Below are positions 1 to 7,852 of a stretch of DNA of 64,000 nucleotides, piece by piece. The stretch's first letter is position 1. Every line of letters starts with the position of its first letter. The stretch comes from CAZEAP01 sp964510315 (GTDB taxonomy: Bacteria; Planctomycetota; Brocadiia; SM23-32), in contig CAZEAP010000004.1 in the NCBI GenBank assembly GCA_964510315.1, positions 62,001 to 126,000 on the forward strand. The letters are read 5' to 3'. The position numbers were made by a program, and so were the translations under genes. The notes beneath the pieces were generated by a model, which saw nothing but the letters and a program-made list of their open reading frames with translations, did not search any database and was not told the origin of the DNA.

Positions 1-129
1 CTCCCGAAGGCTTTTCACCTCCGTGCCCCGCAGGACGAGGCCTGCCTCGTAGGTGTCCTCTATCTCGTACTCGTGACGCGCCTTCCGATTGCGGGCCACG
101 ATCTTGACGCCTTTGTCGGTTGGGGACAT
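1..129 (-). CDS. smpB: SsrA-binding protein SmpB, N-terminal part (runs off the window)
   Basis: This is the first 43 codons of SmpB, the tmRNA partner that delivers SsrA to ribosomes stalled on broken mRNA. Reading leftwards from an ATG at 129, the protein begins MSPTDKGVKIVARNRKARHE and continues through EIEDTYEAG and LRGTEVKSLRE, the conserved SmpB opening of the oligonucleotide-binding barrel (the N-x-KA-x-H-x-Y and GxEVKSLR signatures). The frame is open to the window edge, so the remaining two thirds of the gene lie outside. A 77-bp gap separates its start from the stop of the next minus-strand gene, an SDR; the two could be cotranscribed. Confidence 0.93.
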   Translation of the reverse strand, partial: MSPTDKGVKIVARNRKARHEYEIEDTYEAGLVLRGTEVKSLRE

Positions 130-206
130 AACGAGGCCATCTTAGCGAGGGCGGCGGCTGAATGCAAAATCGGCTCGCCCCCGGCGCACGGAGGTCACGT
201 CCGGAG

Positions 207-923
207 CTACCAGGAGATGATCTCCCTGCGGTGATACAGCGCGCCGGACCGCAGCTCGTCCGGCTCCGCCGTGGCCAGCCAGAGGGGCGTGTCGACGCCT
301 TCCTCCACCGAGAGCGGCGCGTCCTCTCCGCCCATCTCCGTCCGCACCCAGCCGGGGTCCACCGAGAAGACCAGCACATTGGTCGTCTCCAGTTCGGCGG
401 CCAGCACTTTGGTCAGGCCGTTGAGGGCGGTCTTCGAAATGCTGTAGGCCGGGTAGCGCCCGCTGTGGGGGACCGACAGCCGGCCGAGCCCCGAAGTGAA
501 GTTGATGATGCGCCCGGAGGGGGAGTTCCCCAGCAGCGGCAACAGTGCGGTGCACATCCAGAGGATGCCGCGGAAGTTGGTCTCCATCGTCGCGGCCAGG
601 ACCTCCGGGCTTAGGTCCTCCAGCGTTGCACCCTCCCCCTCCAGGTTGACCCCCGCGCAGTTGGCCAGCACGTCGACCCTGGTGAAGAGGGCCGCCACCT
701 CGTCGGCCAGGTCCCGGATGTCGGCGGGGCTCCGGAGGTCGGCGATGAACAGGGAGACGTCCAGCCCCTGAGTGCGCAGTTCACTCTCGGCGAGCTGGCC
801 GGACATCTTGTCCCGGCAGACCATCAGCACCGTCTGCCCCCGCCGGGCCAGCGCTTCGGTCAGTCCCCGCCCGAGCCCCCGGTTGGCACCCGTCACCACG
901 GCAACCTTCGCCTGCATGGACAT
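207..923 (-). CDS. SDR family oxidoreductase
   Basis: A 238-aa classical short-chain dehydrogenase/reductase, probably NAD(P)H-dependent and cytosolic. The Rossmann dinucleotide motif TGANRGLG is at residues 11-18, a variant NCAGV motif follows mid-protein, and the catalytic YSISK tetrad element is present with an upstream Ser in NFTSG. I chose the ATG at 923 because a GGGGAG ribosome binding site lies 7 bases upstream; the longer open frame upstream of it is Arg/Pro-rich and looks non-coding. It is divergent from the zinc-ribbon gene starting at 1066, with the promoter of the latter in between. The substrate cannot be inferred from sequence or context. Confidence 0.88.
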   Translation of the reverse strand: MSMQAKVAVVTGANRGLGRGLTEALARRGQTVLMVCRDKMSGQLAESELRTQGLDVSLFIADLRSPADIRDLADEVAALFTRVDVLANCAGVNLEGEGATLEDLSPEVLAATMETNFRGILWMCTALLPLLGNSPSGRIINFTSGLGRLSVPHSGRYPAYSISKTALNGLTKVLAAELETTNVLVFSVDPGWVRTEMGGEDAPLSVEEGVDTPLWLATAEPDELRSGALYHRREIISW

Positions 924-1009
924 GACGCCACTCCCCCGCAAAAGCCGGTTCCCCCTCGTCGACCATGATAGCCCGCGCGGACCGGGCAGGGCAACGGAGG
1001 GGGCACGCT

Positions 1010-1038
1010 TTGCTTTGCGGCCCGGCAGTCGGTATGAT
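1010..1038 (+). promoter_or_regulatory. Sigma70-type promoter candidate upstream of zinc-ribbon gene
   Basis: A TTGCTT element at 1010-1015 and TATGAT at 1033-1038 are separated by 17 bases. The GAGGAGG ribosome binding site of the next gene is at 1054-1060. Only the box match and spacing support it. Confidence 0.4.
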
Positions 1039-1065
1039 AACCGACCGACCCGCGAGGAGGCGCGC

Positions 1066-1476
1066 ATGTTGTGCCCCGCGTGCGAAAAAGAGATGCTCGT
1101 GCTGGAGTTCGAGCACGTGGAGCTGGACTACTGCTGTGCGTGCGGCGGGGTCTGGCTGGATTCGGGCGAGCTGGAGCTGATCGGACAGCGGGCCGGCGTG
1201 CTGGAGGGGGAGTTCCTCCGGGCGCTGTCTTCGGAGCGCGGGAAAAAGCCCACCGACGGCGGCAGGCGCCCCTGCCCCGTATGCCGCAAACCGATGCGGG
1301 AGGTTCAGACCGACACCGATCCCCCCGTAGTGGTGGACCGGTGCGCGCGGCGGCACGGCCTGTGGTTCGACCGGGGAGAGCTGCGGGCGGTGGTGAGGGC
1401 GGCGGGCGCCGAGGAGGCCAATCCGCTGGTGCGGTTCTTCGGGGAGCTGGCCACCGACCATCCCGAGCCCCCGTAG
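1066..1476 (+). CDS. Zf-TFIIB-type zinc-ribbon protein
   Basis: A 136-aa protein that opens with a CPAC pair (residues 3-6), followed by CCACGGVWLDSGELE and later a second CPVC pair and the sequence CARRHGLWFDRGEL. This is the duplicated zf-TFIIB (PF13453-like) arrangement, in which two Cys pairs plus a G-W/F-D-x-GEL stretch bind zinc. Bacterial members are common and uncharacterised. The ATG at 1066 follows a GAGGAGG Shine-Dalgarno with 5-base spacing. The next gene, lemA, starts 65 bp downstream on the same strand, so they may share a transcript. Function unknown. Confidence 0.82.
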   Translation: MLCPACEKEMLVLEFEHVELDYCCACGGVWLDSGELELIGQRAGVLEGEFLRALSSERGKKPTDGGRRPCPVCRKPMREVQTDTDPPVVVDRCARRHGLWFDRGELRAVVRAAGAEEANPLVRFFGELATDHPEPP

Positions 1477-1540
1477 GCGCCGGGCCCGCGCTCCCCGCCC
1501 GAGACGTTAAAGGCATCTGACCAAAAGGAGGTCGCGACAT

Positions 1541-2107
1541 ATGGAAGCCGTTACGATCGTTCTGCTGGTTCTCGGGGGCCTGATCGTCGTCATCGGCCTT
1601 TGGGTGGCGCTGACCTACAACGGGCTGATTCGTCTGCGACAGCGGGTCAACAACGCCTGGGCGCAGATCGACGTGCAGCTCAAACGCCGGCACGACCTGA
1701 TCCCCAACCTGGTGGAGACGGCCAAAGGCTACATGGAGCACGAGAGGGAAACCCTCGAGGAAGTGACCAAGGCCCGCAACCTGGCGCAGCAGGCCGGGGG
1801 CCCCGGCGAGGCGGCGGGCGCCGAGCAGCAGCTCAGCAACGCCCTGGGGCAGTTCTTCGTGGTGGTCGAACGCTACCCCGACCTGAAGGCCAACCAGAAC
1901 TTCCTGGCCCTCCAGGAGGAGCTGACCTCCACGGAGAACAAAATCGGCTTCGCCCGCCAGTTCTACAACGATCAGGCCATGAAGCTGAACACGCGCATCC
2001 AGAGCGTGCCGGCCAACATCGTGGCCGGGCTGTTCAACTTCCAGGAGCGCGATTTCTTCGAGGTGGAGTTGGAGGCCGAGAGGGCCGTCCCCGAGGTGGA
2101 GTTCTGA
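1541..2107 (+). CDS. lemA: LemA family protein
   Basis: A 188-aa LemA-family protein. An N-terminal membrane helix (about residues 4-26) is followed by the characteristic YNGLIRLRQRVNNAWAQIDV stretch and then KRRHDLIPNLVETAKGYMEHE, the most conserved part of the family. The rest is helical. A strong AAGGAGGT ribosome binding site precedes the ATG by 8 bases. LemA proteins sit in the inner membrane with the helical domain exposed; their molecular role is unclear. The gene directly downstream (37-bp gap) encodes an HtpX-like M48 protease, a pairing seen in several phyla, which suggests a role near membrane protein quality control. Confidence 0.93.
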   Translation: MEAVTIVLLVLGGLIVVIGLWVALTYNGLIRLRQRVNNAWAQIDVQLKRRHDLIPNLVETAKGYMEHERETLEEVTKARNLAQQAGGPGEAAGAEQQLSNALGQFFVVVERYPDLKANQNFLALQEELTSTENKIGFARQFYNDQAMKLNTRIQSVPANIVAGLFNFQERDFFEVELEAERAVPEVEF

Positions 2108-2144
2108 GAGACTTTGAGAAGCCGGACTCGGCCCCGCCGGAACC

Positions 2145-3566
2145 ATGTGGGAAGCCATACGCGCCAATAAGCGTCGCTCGTTTCTCCTGATCTCCGCCCT
2201 CGGCGGCGTGCTCATCGCCCTGGGCTACCTGGTCGGCGCTTCCTTCCATCCCCGCGGCTGGATGGCGGGGATCGTCGTCGCCGTCACCCTCTGGCTTATC
2301 CTGACGGTGACGGCCACCCTGAGCGGCCGCAGGCTGCTGTTGGGCAGCGTGGGCGCCCGCCGCATCGAGCATGACGACTACCCCCTGCTGTTCAACGTTG
2401 TGGAGGAGATGACCATCGCCTCCGGGCTGCCCAAAATGCCGGAGGTCTACATCCTGGACTCCGACGCCCCCAACGCTTTCGCCGTGGGCGGCGAGGAGGA
2501 ATCGGCCGTGGCCGTGACCACCGGCCTGCTGATGCGGCTGAGCCGCGACGAACTCCAGGGAGTGGTGGCCCACGAGATCGGCCACGTGGTCAACAACGAC
2601 ACCCGCTACATGACCCTGGCCGGGGTGCTTGTGGCGGCGATCGTGCTGATCTCCGACGTGTTTCTGCGTTCCATGGTCTACGGGGGCAGGAGGCGCCGCG
2701 GCCGGGGCAAGGGGGCCGGCCTGGTGCTCGTGGTTGCACTGGTCTTCGCCATACTGGCCCCCATCATAGCCCGGCTGCTCTACCTGGCCTGCTCCCGCCG
2801 GCGGGAATACCTGGCGGACGCCTGCTCGGCGCGCTTCAGCCGGTATCCGGAAGGGTTGGCTTCGGCGCTGGAGAAGATATCGGCGGCGGCCGGCCGGATG
2901 AAGAAGGTCAATCGTGCCGTCGCGCCCATGTTCACCGTCAATCCCCTGAAGGCCTCCGGCGGCGCGGGACTCCTGAGCACCCATCCCCCCACCTCCGAGC
3001 GCGTGAAAGTGCTCCGAGCCATGGCCGGCGGCGCCGACTACGCCGCCTACGAGAACGCGTACGCCGAGGCGACCGGTGACCATCTGATCGGGTCGAGGAC
3101 CCTTTCGAAGGCCGAGCGCAGTGCCGTCCGCGAACCCTCCGCCGAGCCGGAGAAGGGAGACCTGGAGAAGGCCCGGGAGGTGGTGGACATCCTGCACCGG
3201 CTCAACGGCCTGGTCTTTATCACCTGCGCGTGCGGCCTCCGAACCAAGGTGCCGCCGAACTTCGAGCAGGACGAGATACGGTGTCCGCGGTGCGGGCGGG
3301 TGATCCCGATGGCGGCGGTCGCCGGAATGGCCGCGGCCGGAGCGGCCGAGGAGGGCGAGACCCTGCAGCCTGTCGCCGACGGAAACGTCGAATCGGTGGC
3401 CGACCTTCCCGAGGAGGAACTGGTGTTCCAGTGTGAGGGCGGGAAGTGGCAGTCGTTCCAGTGCAGTTGCGGGGAGACCATCCAGCTCAGCCCCAGCTTC
3501 TCGGCCCCGCGGGTTGAGTGCCCCGGCTGCGGGCGCACCATCCCGGTGGAGCACGCCGGCGGGTAG
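2145..3566 (+). CDS. M48 family (HtpX-like) membrane metalloprotease with C-terminal zinc ribbons
   Basis: A 473-aa membrane protease. Two N-terminal membrane helices (about residues 12-33 and 39-60) precede the zinc-binding HEIGH motif at 143-147; the third zinc ligand is in EYLAD at 221-225. Further membrane segments lie near 157-177 and 191-215. STHPPTSER, typical of HtpX, begins near residue 278. The catalytic part ends near 300. The unusual part is the C-terminal 170 residues, which hold two Cys4 ribbons of the form C-x-CG(about 16-17)C-x2-CG. HtpX degrades damaged inner-membrane proteins in E. coli; the ribbon extension is not part of that enzyme. It is paired with lemA upstream. Confidence 0.9.
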   Translation: MWEAIRANKRRSFLLISALGGVLIALGYLVGASFHPRGWMAGIVVAVTLWLILTVTATLSGRRLLLGSVGARRIEHDDYPLLFNVVEEMTIASGLPKMPEVYILDSDAPNAFAVGGEEESAVAVTTGLLMRLSRDELQGVVAHEIGHVVNNDTRYMTLAGVLVAAIVLISDVFLRSMVYGGRRRRGRGKGAGLVLVVALVFAILAPIIARLLYLACSRRREYLADACSARFSRYPEGLASALEKISAAAGRMKKVNRAVAPMFTVNPLKASGGAGLLSTHPPTSERVKVLRAMAGGADYAAYENAYAEATGDHLIGSRTLSKAERSAVREPSAEPEKGDLEKAREVVDILHRLNGLVFITCACGLRTKVPPNFEQDEIRCPRCGRVIPMAAVAGMAAAGAAEEGETLQPVADGNVESVADLPEEELVFQCEGGKWQSFQCSCGETIQLSPSFSAPRVECPGCGRTIPVEHAGG

Positions 3567-3598
3567 GCCGGCCGCCTCCGCCCGGGGCTCGTCGCAGC

Positions 3599-3616
3599 GC
3601 GGGCATCCCTGCCCGC
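3599..3616. repeat. Dispersed hairpin repeat (GRDARA type), copy 1
   Basis: GCGGGCA-TCCC-TGCCCGC is a perfect 7-bp inverted repeat with a 4-base loop. The same 18 bases with matching flanks recur at 12828-12845, and a variant with stem GAGCA/TGCTC occurs at 52759-52772. On the minus strand it would read as the spurious peptide GRDARA, a signature I associate with planctomycete intergenic repeats. It lacks a U-tract, so it is unlikely to be an intrinsic terminator. Confidence 0.6.
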
Positions 3617-3789
3617 AGTAACGGTGCCATCCGTATCCGTTTCGCGCGGATGCCTTGTGATCGGGATAGGTCTACGGGGCAATCGGCCGACGATCCGGGC
3701 CATTTCGGTCGCCCGGCCCGGTAAACGCGTACGGGCATCCCGCCCCGCGGAGTACGGCCGGAACTGAGATGCTCCAGGCGTGAGTAAAC

Positions 3790-3818
3790 TTGACACGTCG
3801 CGACGGCGGCATTATAGT
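3790..3818 (+). promoter_or_regulatory. Strong sigma70-type promoter for the gap operon
   Basis: A perfect TTGACA (3790-3795) and TATAGT (3813-3818) are separated by 17 bases. The spacer contains the perfect palindrome CGTCGCGACG (3796-3805), which could be an operator. The leader to the gap ATG is about 110 bases. Confidence 0.65.
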
Positions 3819-3936
3819 TTGTGGGGTTGGGGGCGTGGAACATCACTACGTGCCGCACCCGTAGTGCACGCCCTCCGGAGACCCTCAGGACACAGCCTGA
3901 TCGTTTTCTGACTTCTACCGAAAGGAGTATAGCTGC

Positions 3937-4950
3937 ATGGCTATCAGGGTTGGGATCAACGGATTCGGCAGAATCGGACGCCTGGTCTTCCGCGTGATGG
4001 CCGAGAGGGACAACTTCGAAGTGGCCGCCATCAACGACCTGGCCGGGGCGGAGAACCTGGCCTACCTGCTGAAGTACGACAGCGTCCACGGACAGTACCC
4101 GGGCGAGGTCGACGTCCAGGGCGACGACCTGGTGGTCGACGGCGTCAGTTACGAAGTGCTCAAGGAGAAAGACCCCAAAAAGCTGCCCTGGGACGAGCTG
4201 GACGTTTACTTCGCCGTCGAGTCCACCGGCGTCTTCCGCACCCGCAGCGGCGAGAAGGGCGGCTACGGCGACCACCTGGAGGCCGGCGCCAGCAAGGTGC
4301 TGCTCACCGTGCCGGCCAAGGACGAGGTGGACGCCACCATCGTGCTGGGGGTCAACGGGGAGGTCCTTACCGCCGACGATCTCTGCATCTCCAACGCCTC
4401 CTGCACGACCAACTGCATCGGCCCGGTGGCCAAGGTGCTGAACGACAGCTTCGGGATCGTCCGCGGACTGATGACCACAGTTCACGGCTACACCGGCAAC
4501 CAGGTGACCGTGGACCAGATCCACAGCAAGTTCGCCCGTGGGCGCGCGGCGGCGGTCAACATCATCCCCACCACCACCGGCGCCGCCAAGGCCATCGGCA
4601 CAGCCATCCCCGAATTGGACGGCCGCCTTGACGGCATGGCCCTCAGGGTGCCGGTGCCCTGCGGCTCGGTGATCGATTTCGTGGCGGAGTGTGAGCAGGA
4701 TGTCGATGTTGACGCCGTGAACGCCGCCATGGCGCAGGCCGCAGAGGGAGACATGCGGGGCATACTGTCCTACGTGGAGGACCCCATCGTCAGCACCGAC
4801 TGCCTGGGCGACCCCCACAGCGCGATCTTCTGCGCCGCCAACACCATGGCGGTCGGCGATCGCATGGTGAAGACCATCGCCTTCTACGACAACGAGTGGG
4901 GCTACTCCAACCGGGTGGTGGACCTGATGGATAAAGCGGCCGCGCTGTAA
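3937..4950 (+). CDS. gap: Glyceraldehyde-3-phosphate dehydrogenase, type I
   Basis: A 337-aa homotetrameric glycolytic enzyme that oxidises glyceraldehyde 3-phosphate to 1,3-bisphosphoglycerate with NAD+. It starts with the NAD-binding GINGFGRIGR motif; the catalytic Cys is residue 156 in SNASCTTNC, and the usual HGYTGNQ, VNIIPTTTGAAKA and NEWGYSNRVVDL blocks follow. Length is normal. The ATG has an AAAGGAG ribosome binding site. It is the first gene of gap-pgk-rpe-accD; pgk starts 102 bp downstream after a hairpin. The strong TTGACA promoter upstream suggests high expression. Confidence 0.97.
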   Translation: MAIRVGINGFGRIGRLVFRVMAERDNFEVAAINDLAGAENLAYLLKYDSVHGQYPGEVDVQGDDLVVDGVSYEVLKEKDPKKLPWDELDVYFAVESTGVFRTRSGEKGGYGDHLEAGASKVLLTVPAKDEVDATIVLGVNGEVLTADDLCISNASCTTNCIGPVAKVLNDSFGIVRGLMTTVHGYTGNQVTVDQIHSKFARGRAAAVNIIPTTTGAAKAIGTAIPELDGRLDGMALRVPVPCGSVIDFVAECEQDVDVDAVNAAMAQAAEGDMRGILSYVEDPIVSTDCLGDPHSAIFCAANTMAVGDRMVKTIAFYDNEWGYSNRVVDLMDKAAAL

Positions 4951-4977
4951 GAGACCGAAGATCGATCGTGCAGATGG

Positions 4978-5006
4978 CGGGGTGCTTCCCGGCGGGATGC
5001 ACCCCG
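4978..5006 (+). other. Intercistronic hairpin between gap and pgk
   Basis: CGGGGTGC (4978-4985) pairs with GCACCCCG (4999-5006), and inside it TCCC pairs with GGGA, giving a two-part stem with a 3-base loop. No U-tract follows, so an mRNA processing or stability element that uncouples gap from pgk expression is more likely than a full terminator. Confidence 0.45.
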
Positions 5007-5052
5007 TTGCTGCAGTTGCCGCCGAAGCCCTTCGGCGATATGGAGGAGGACG

Positions 5053-6231
5053 ATGAAGACCATTGGAGACCTGGCCGATGAGCTGGCCGGCAGCACAGTT
5101 CTGGTGCGCGTCGACTTCAACGTGCCCCTCGACGACGAGACCGGGAAGATCACCAATGACCTGCGCATCCGTAAAGCCCTGCCCACCATCGAGTTCGCCC
5201 GGGAACGCGGCGCAAAGCTCATCCTCATGAGCCACCTGGGCCGCCCGGGGGGAGAGCCCGACCCGAAGTTGAGTATGCGGAAGGTCGCCCGCCGACTCGG
5301 CGAACTGCTGGGGGAGGAAGTGGCCTTCGCGCCGGACTGCGTCGGTGAGGAAGCCGAACAGGCCGTCGCCGGACTCGCCGAAGGAGAGCTGCTGGTTCTG
5401 GAGAATACCCGGTTCCACCCGGAGGAGAAGGCCAACGACGCCGATTTCGCCGGGCAACTCGCGGCTCTCGCGGACATCTACATCAACGACGCCTTCGGGA
5501 CCGCCCACCGCGCCCATGCTTCCACCGCCGGAGTGGCCGAATACCTCCCCTCCGCGGCGGGGCTCCTCATCGAGAAAGAGATCGGTTATCTCTCCCGCGC
5601 TGTGGAGGACCCCGGTTCGCCCTACGTTGCGATAATGGGCGGGGCAAAGGTCTCCGACAAGCTCCCGGCCATCCGGAACCTGCTGCCGAAGGTGGATTTC
5701 CTGCTGGTCGGCGGGGCCATGGCCTATACCTTCCTCCAGCAGCAGGGCCTCTCCGTCGGGAACTCCATCGTGGAGGAGGACCTGTTGAAGGACGCCGGAG
5801 AGTTGCTCGCCGCTGATGGAGCCAAGATATGCCTGCCGGTCGACCACGTCTGCGCGCAGGAAATCGAAAGCGGCGCGGAGGTGCGCACCTTCGAGGTGGA
5901 GATCCCGAACGGATGGATCGGGCTGGACATCGGTCCCCGGACGGCCGGAGCCTGGGCGGAAAAGATCGCCGGCGCTGAACTGGTCACCTGGAACGGCCCG
6001 GTAGGCTACGCCGAGATCGAGGAGTTCGCCGAAGGAACCCGCCGGCTGGCCCGCGCCATGGCCGACTCCGAAGCCACCACCATCGTGGGCGGCGGCGAGA
6101 CCGCCGAAGCGGTCGAAAAGATGGGACTGGCCGACCAGATGAGTCACGTCTCCACCGGGGGAGGGGCCGCACTGACCTTCCTCAGTGGCGAGGAACTCCC
6201 CGGCCTGACGGCCCTCCGTTCAGGAGCGTGA
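5053..6231 (+). CDS. pgk: Phosphoglycerate kinase
   Basis: A 392-aa enzyme that transfers phosphate from 1,3-bisphosphoglycerate to ADP in glycolysis, cytosolic and monomeric. The signature VRVDFNVPLD is near residue 18, the substrate-binding SHLGRPGG near 61, then NDAFGTAHRAHAS, and the C-terminal GGGETAEAVEK and STGGGAALTFLSG blocks of the nucleotide-binding domain. A GGAGGA ribosome binding site lies just before the ATG. Its stop overlaps the possible upstream start of rpe, which indicates translational coupling. Confidence 0.97.
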   Translation: MKTIGDLADELAGSTVLVRVDFNVPLDDETGKITNDLRIRKALPTIEFARERGAKLILMSHLGRPGGEPDPKLSMRKVARRLGELLGEEVAFAPDCVGEEAEQAVAGLAEGELLVLENTRFHPEEKANDADFAGQLAALADIYINDAFGTAHRAHASTAGVAEYLPSAAGLLIEKEIGYLSRAVEDPGSPYVAIMGGAKVSDKLPAIRNLLPKVDFLLVGGAMAYTFLQQQGLSVGNSIVEEDLLKDAGELLAADGAKICLPVDHVCAQEIESGAEVRTFEVEIPNGWIGLDIGPRTAGAWAEKIAGAELVTWNGPVGYAEIEEFAEGTRRLARAMADSEATTIVGGGETAEAVEKMGLADQMSHVSTGGGAALTFLSGEELPGLTALRSGA

Positions 6232-6233
6232 CC

Positions 6234-6917
6234 GTGCAGATAAAGATCGCTCCGGGCATCCTGGACGCCGACCTGACCTGCCTGGCCGATTCGGTGGCCG
6301 AACTGGAGGCCGCCGGGGCGGACCTGCTGCACTTCGACGTGGCCGACGGGCACTTCGTTCCCAACATCATGTGCGGCCCTCGCCTGGTGGCCGCCGTTGC
6401 CGAATGCGCCGACATTCCCGTCGGCGTCCACCTGATGATCACCGATCCGCTGCGCTACGCGCCGGCTTTCGTGGAGGCCGGGGCGGACATCGTGCTTTTC
6501 CACGCCGAAGCGGTTGACGATCTTCCCGGAGCGGTGGAGGCCGTCCGGGACCTGGGCGCGGAGGTGGGCGTGGCGCTGAAGCCGGGCACGCCCCCCGAGG
6601 CCGTTCAGGAAGTGGCCGGCCGACTGGACTGCCTGATGGCAATGACCGTGGAGCCCGGCTTCAGCGGGCAGAGCTTCATGGAGTCCGGGTGCCGGAAGAT
6701 ACCCGTGTTGCGCAGGACCTTCGGATCGGGTACAGATATCTACGTGGACGGCGGCATCAACCCGGAGACAGGGGCGGTGGCCGTCCGCTACGGAGCTAAC
6801 GTGCTGGCGGCGGCCTCGGCCGTCTTCGATGCCGACCTGCCCCCCGGCGGTGCACTGAAACGGCTGCGCGACGCCGCCGTGGAAGCGCTGGAAAAAGGGC
6901 AATTGCCCGAGCACTGA
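6234..6917 (+). CDS. rpe: Ribulose-phosphate 3-epimerase
   Basis: A 227-aa TIM-barrel epimerase that interconverts D-ribulose 5-phosphate and D-xylulose 5-phosphate in the pentose phosphate pathway. Visible motifs: KIAPGILDAD at the start, HFDVADGHFVPN (metal-binding His and Asp), GVHLMI, the phosphate-binding MTVEPGFSGQSFM, and YVDGGINPET. Two GTG starts are possible, at 6228 (overlapping the pgk stop) and 6234; I prefer 6234 because AGGAG at 6222-6226 then has 7-base spacing. The gene is part of the gap-pgk-rpe-accD run. Confidence 0.94.
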   Translation: MQIKIAPGILDADLTCLADSVAELEAAGADLLHFDVADGHFVPNIMCGPRLVAAVAECADIPVGVHLMITDPLRYAPAFVEAGADIVLFHAEAVDDLPGAVEAVRDLGAEVGVALKPGTPPEAVQEVAGRLDCLMAMTVEPGFSGQSFMESGCRKIPVLRRTFGSGTDIYVDGGINPETGAVAVRYGANVLAAASAVFDADLPPGGALKRLRDAAVEALEKGQLPEH

Positions 6918-6937
6918 AAACTCAGCATCTCCCCCAC

Positions 6938-7750
6938 ATGCTGCATCCAAACCGGAAGAAAAAGGACATGCCCGACGGGCTGTTCGTCAAGTGCGGCGGC
7001 TGCGGGGAGATGGTCTATCGCAAGAACGTGGAGGAGCTGCTCCAGGTCTGCCCCGAGTGCGGCTATCACTTCCGCATCGGCGCGAGGGAGCGGGTGGAAC
7101 TCCACGCCGACGAGGGCTCTTTCGCGGAGTTCGACGGCGACCTGCTGCCCTGCGATCCCCTGAACTTCGTCGCCGCCAAGGCATACGACGACCAGCTCGA
7201 GGGCTACACCGAGAAGAGCGGCCTGAACGAGGCGGCCGTCTGCGGCACCTGCCGAATTGAGGGGCACCCCGCGGTGCTGGTGACGATGGACTTCCGCTTC
7301 AGCGGGGGCAGCATGGGCAGCGTGGTGGGCGAGAAGGTGACCCGGGCGGTGGAGCGGGCCATGGAGCGGGATTTGCCCCTGGTGACCGCGGCGGCATCCG
7401 GGGGGGCCCGGATGCAGGAGAACGCCCTCTCGCTGATGCAGATGGTCAAAACCTGCGCCGCTCTGGAACGCTTCGACGCGGCCGGGGGCGTTTACCTCAG
7501 CGTCATGACCCATCCGACCACCGGCGGCGTCTGGGCGAGCTGGGCGGCAATGGGGGACGTCCTTATCGCCGAGCCCGGCGCCACTATCCGGTTCGCGGGC
7601 CCGCGCGTACTCCAGGAGACGATCAAGGGCGAGCTGCCCGAGGGATTTGCCACCGCCGAGTTTCTGCTCGAGCACGGTTTCATTGACCTTGTGGTGGAGC
7701 GGAAGGACCTTACCGGCACCATCGGGCGTCTGATCGAATACCTGACGTGA
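6938..7750 (+). CDS. accD: Acetyl-CoA carboxylase carboxyltransferase subunit beta
   Basis: A 270-aa beta subunit of the carboxyltransferase that moves the carboxyl group from biotin to acetyl-CoA, the first step of fatty acid synthesis. The N-terminal Cys4 zinc ribbon is CGGC...CPEC (about residues 18-40), followed by the crotonase-like core with MDFRFSGGSMGSVVGEK and SGGARMQE, and GATIRFAGPRV near the C-terminus. Length is slightly short but complete. No clear Shine-Dalgarno precedes the ATG at 6938; translation may depend on coupling to rpe, which ends 20 bp upstream. The alpha subunit is not in the window. Confidence 0.95.
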   Translation: MLHPNRKKKDMPDGLFVKCGGCGEMVYRKNVEELLQVCPECGYHFRIGARERVELHADEGSFAEFDGDLLPCDPLNFVAAKAYDDQLEGYTEKSGLNEAAVCGTCRIEGHPAVLVTMDFRFSGGSMGSVVGEKVTRAVERAMERDLPLVTAAASGGARMQENALSLMQMVKTCAALERFDAAGGVYLSVMTHPTTGGVWASWAAMGDVLIAEPGATIRFAGPRVLQETIKGELPEGFATAEFLLEHGFIDLVVERKDLTGTIGRLIEYLT

Positions 7751-7774
7751 GCCCCGGCCCGGCCCCCGCCCGAC

Positions 7775-7803
7775 TTGACAGGTGGCGCGCTCCGGCGTAG
7801 TTT
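7775..7803 (+). promoter_or_regulatory. Sigma70-type promoter for the isomerase-like gene
   Basis: TTGACA (7775-7780) and TAGTTT (7798-7803) with a 17-base spacer, about 50 bases before the start codon at 7853. The -35 is perfect; the -10 matches the key T, A and last T positions. Confidence 0.5.
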
Positions 7804-7852
7804 GGCAGATACACACCCGGACAATTACCCCGCGGAGAAGCGAGGAGATCAA

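Larger units (their letters stand above)
3567..3936. other. Intergenic region between protease gene and gap
   Basis: No convincing gene in 370 bases. It contains a perfect 7-bp-stem hairpin repeat (3599-3616) also found elsewhere in the window, and a strong promoter (3790-3818) that probably drives gap. Open frames here are short and Arg-rich. Confidence 0.6.

Noticed and set aside
3487..6147. Very long open frame on the minus strand (886 codons)
   Set aside because: It lies antisense to gap and pgk, both certain genes; long antisense frames are expected at this GC content, and the translation is His/Gly/Val-rich without motifs.
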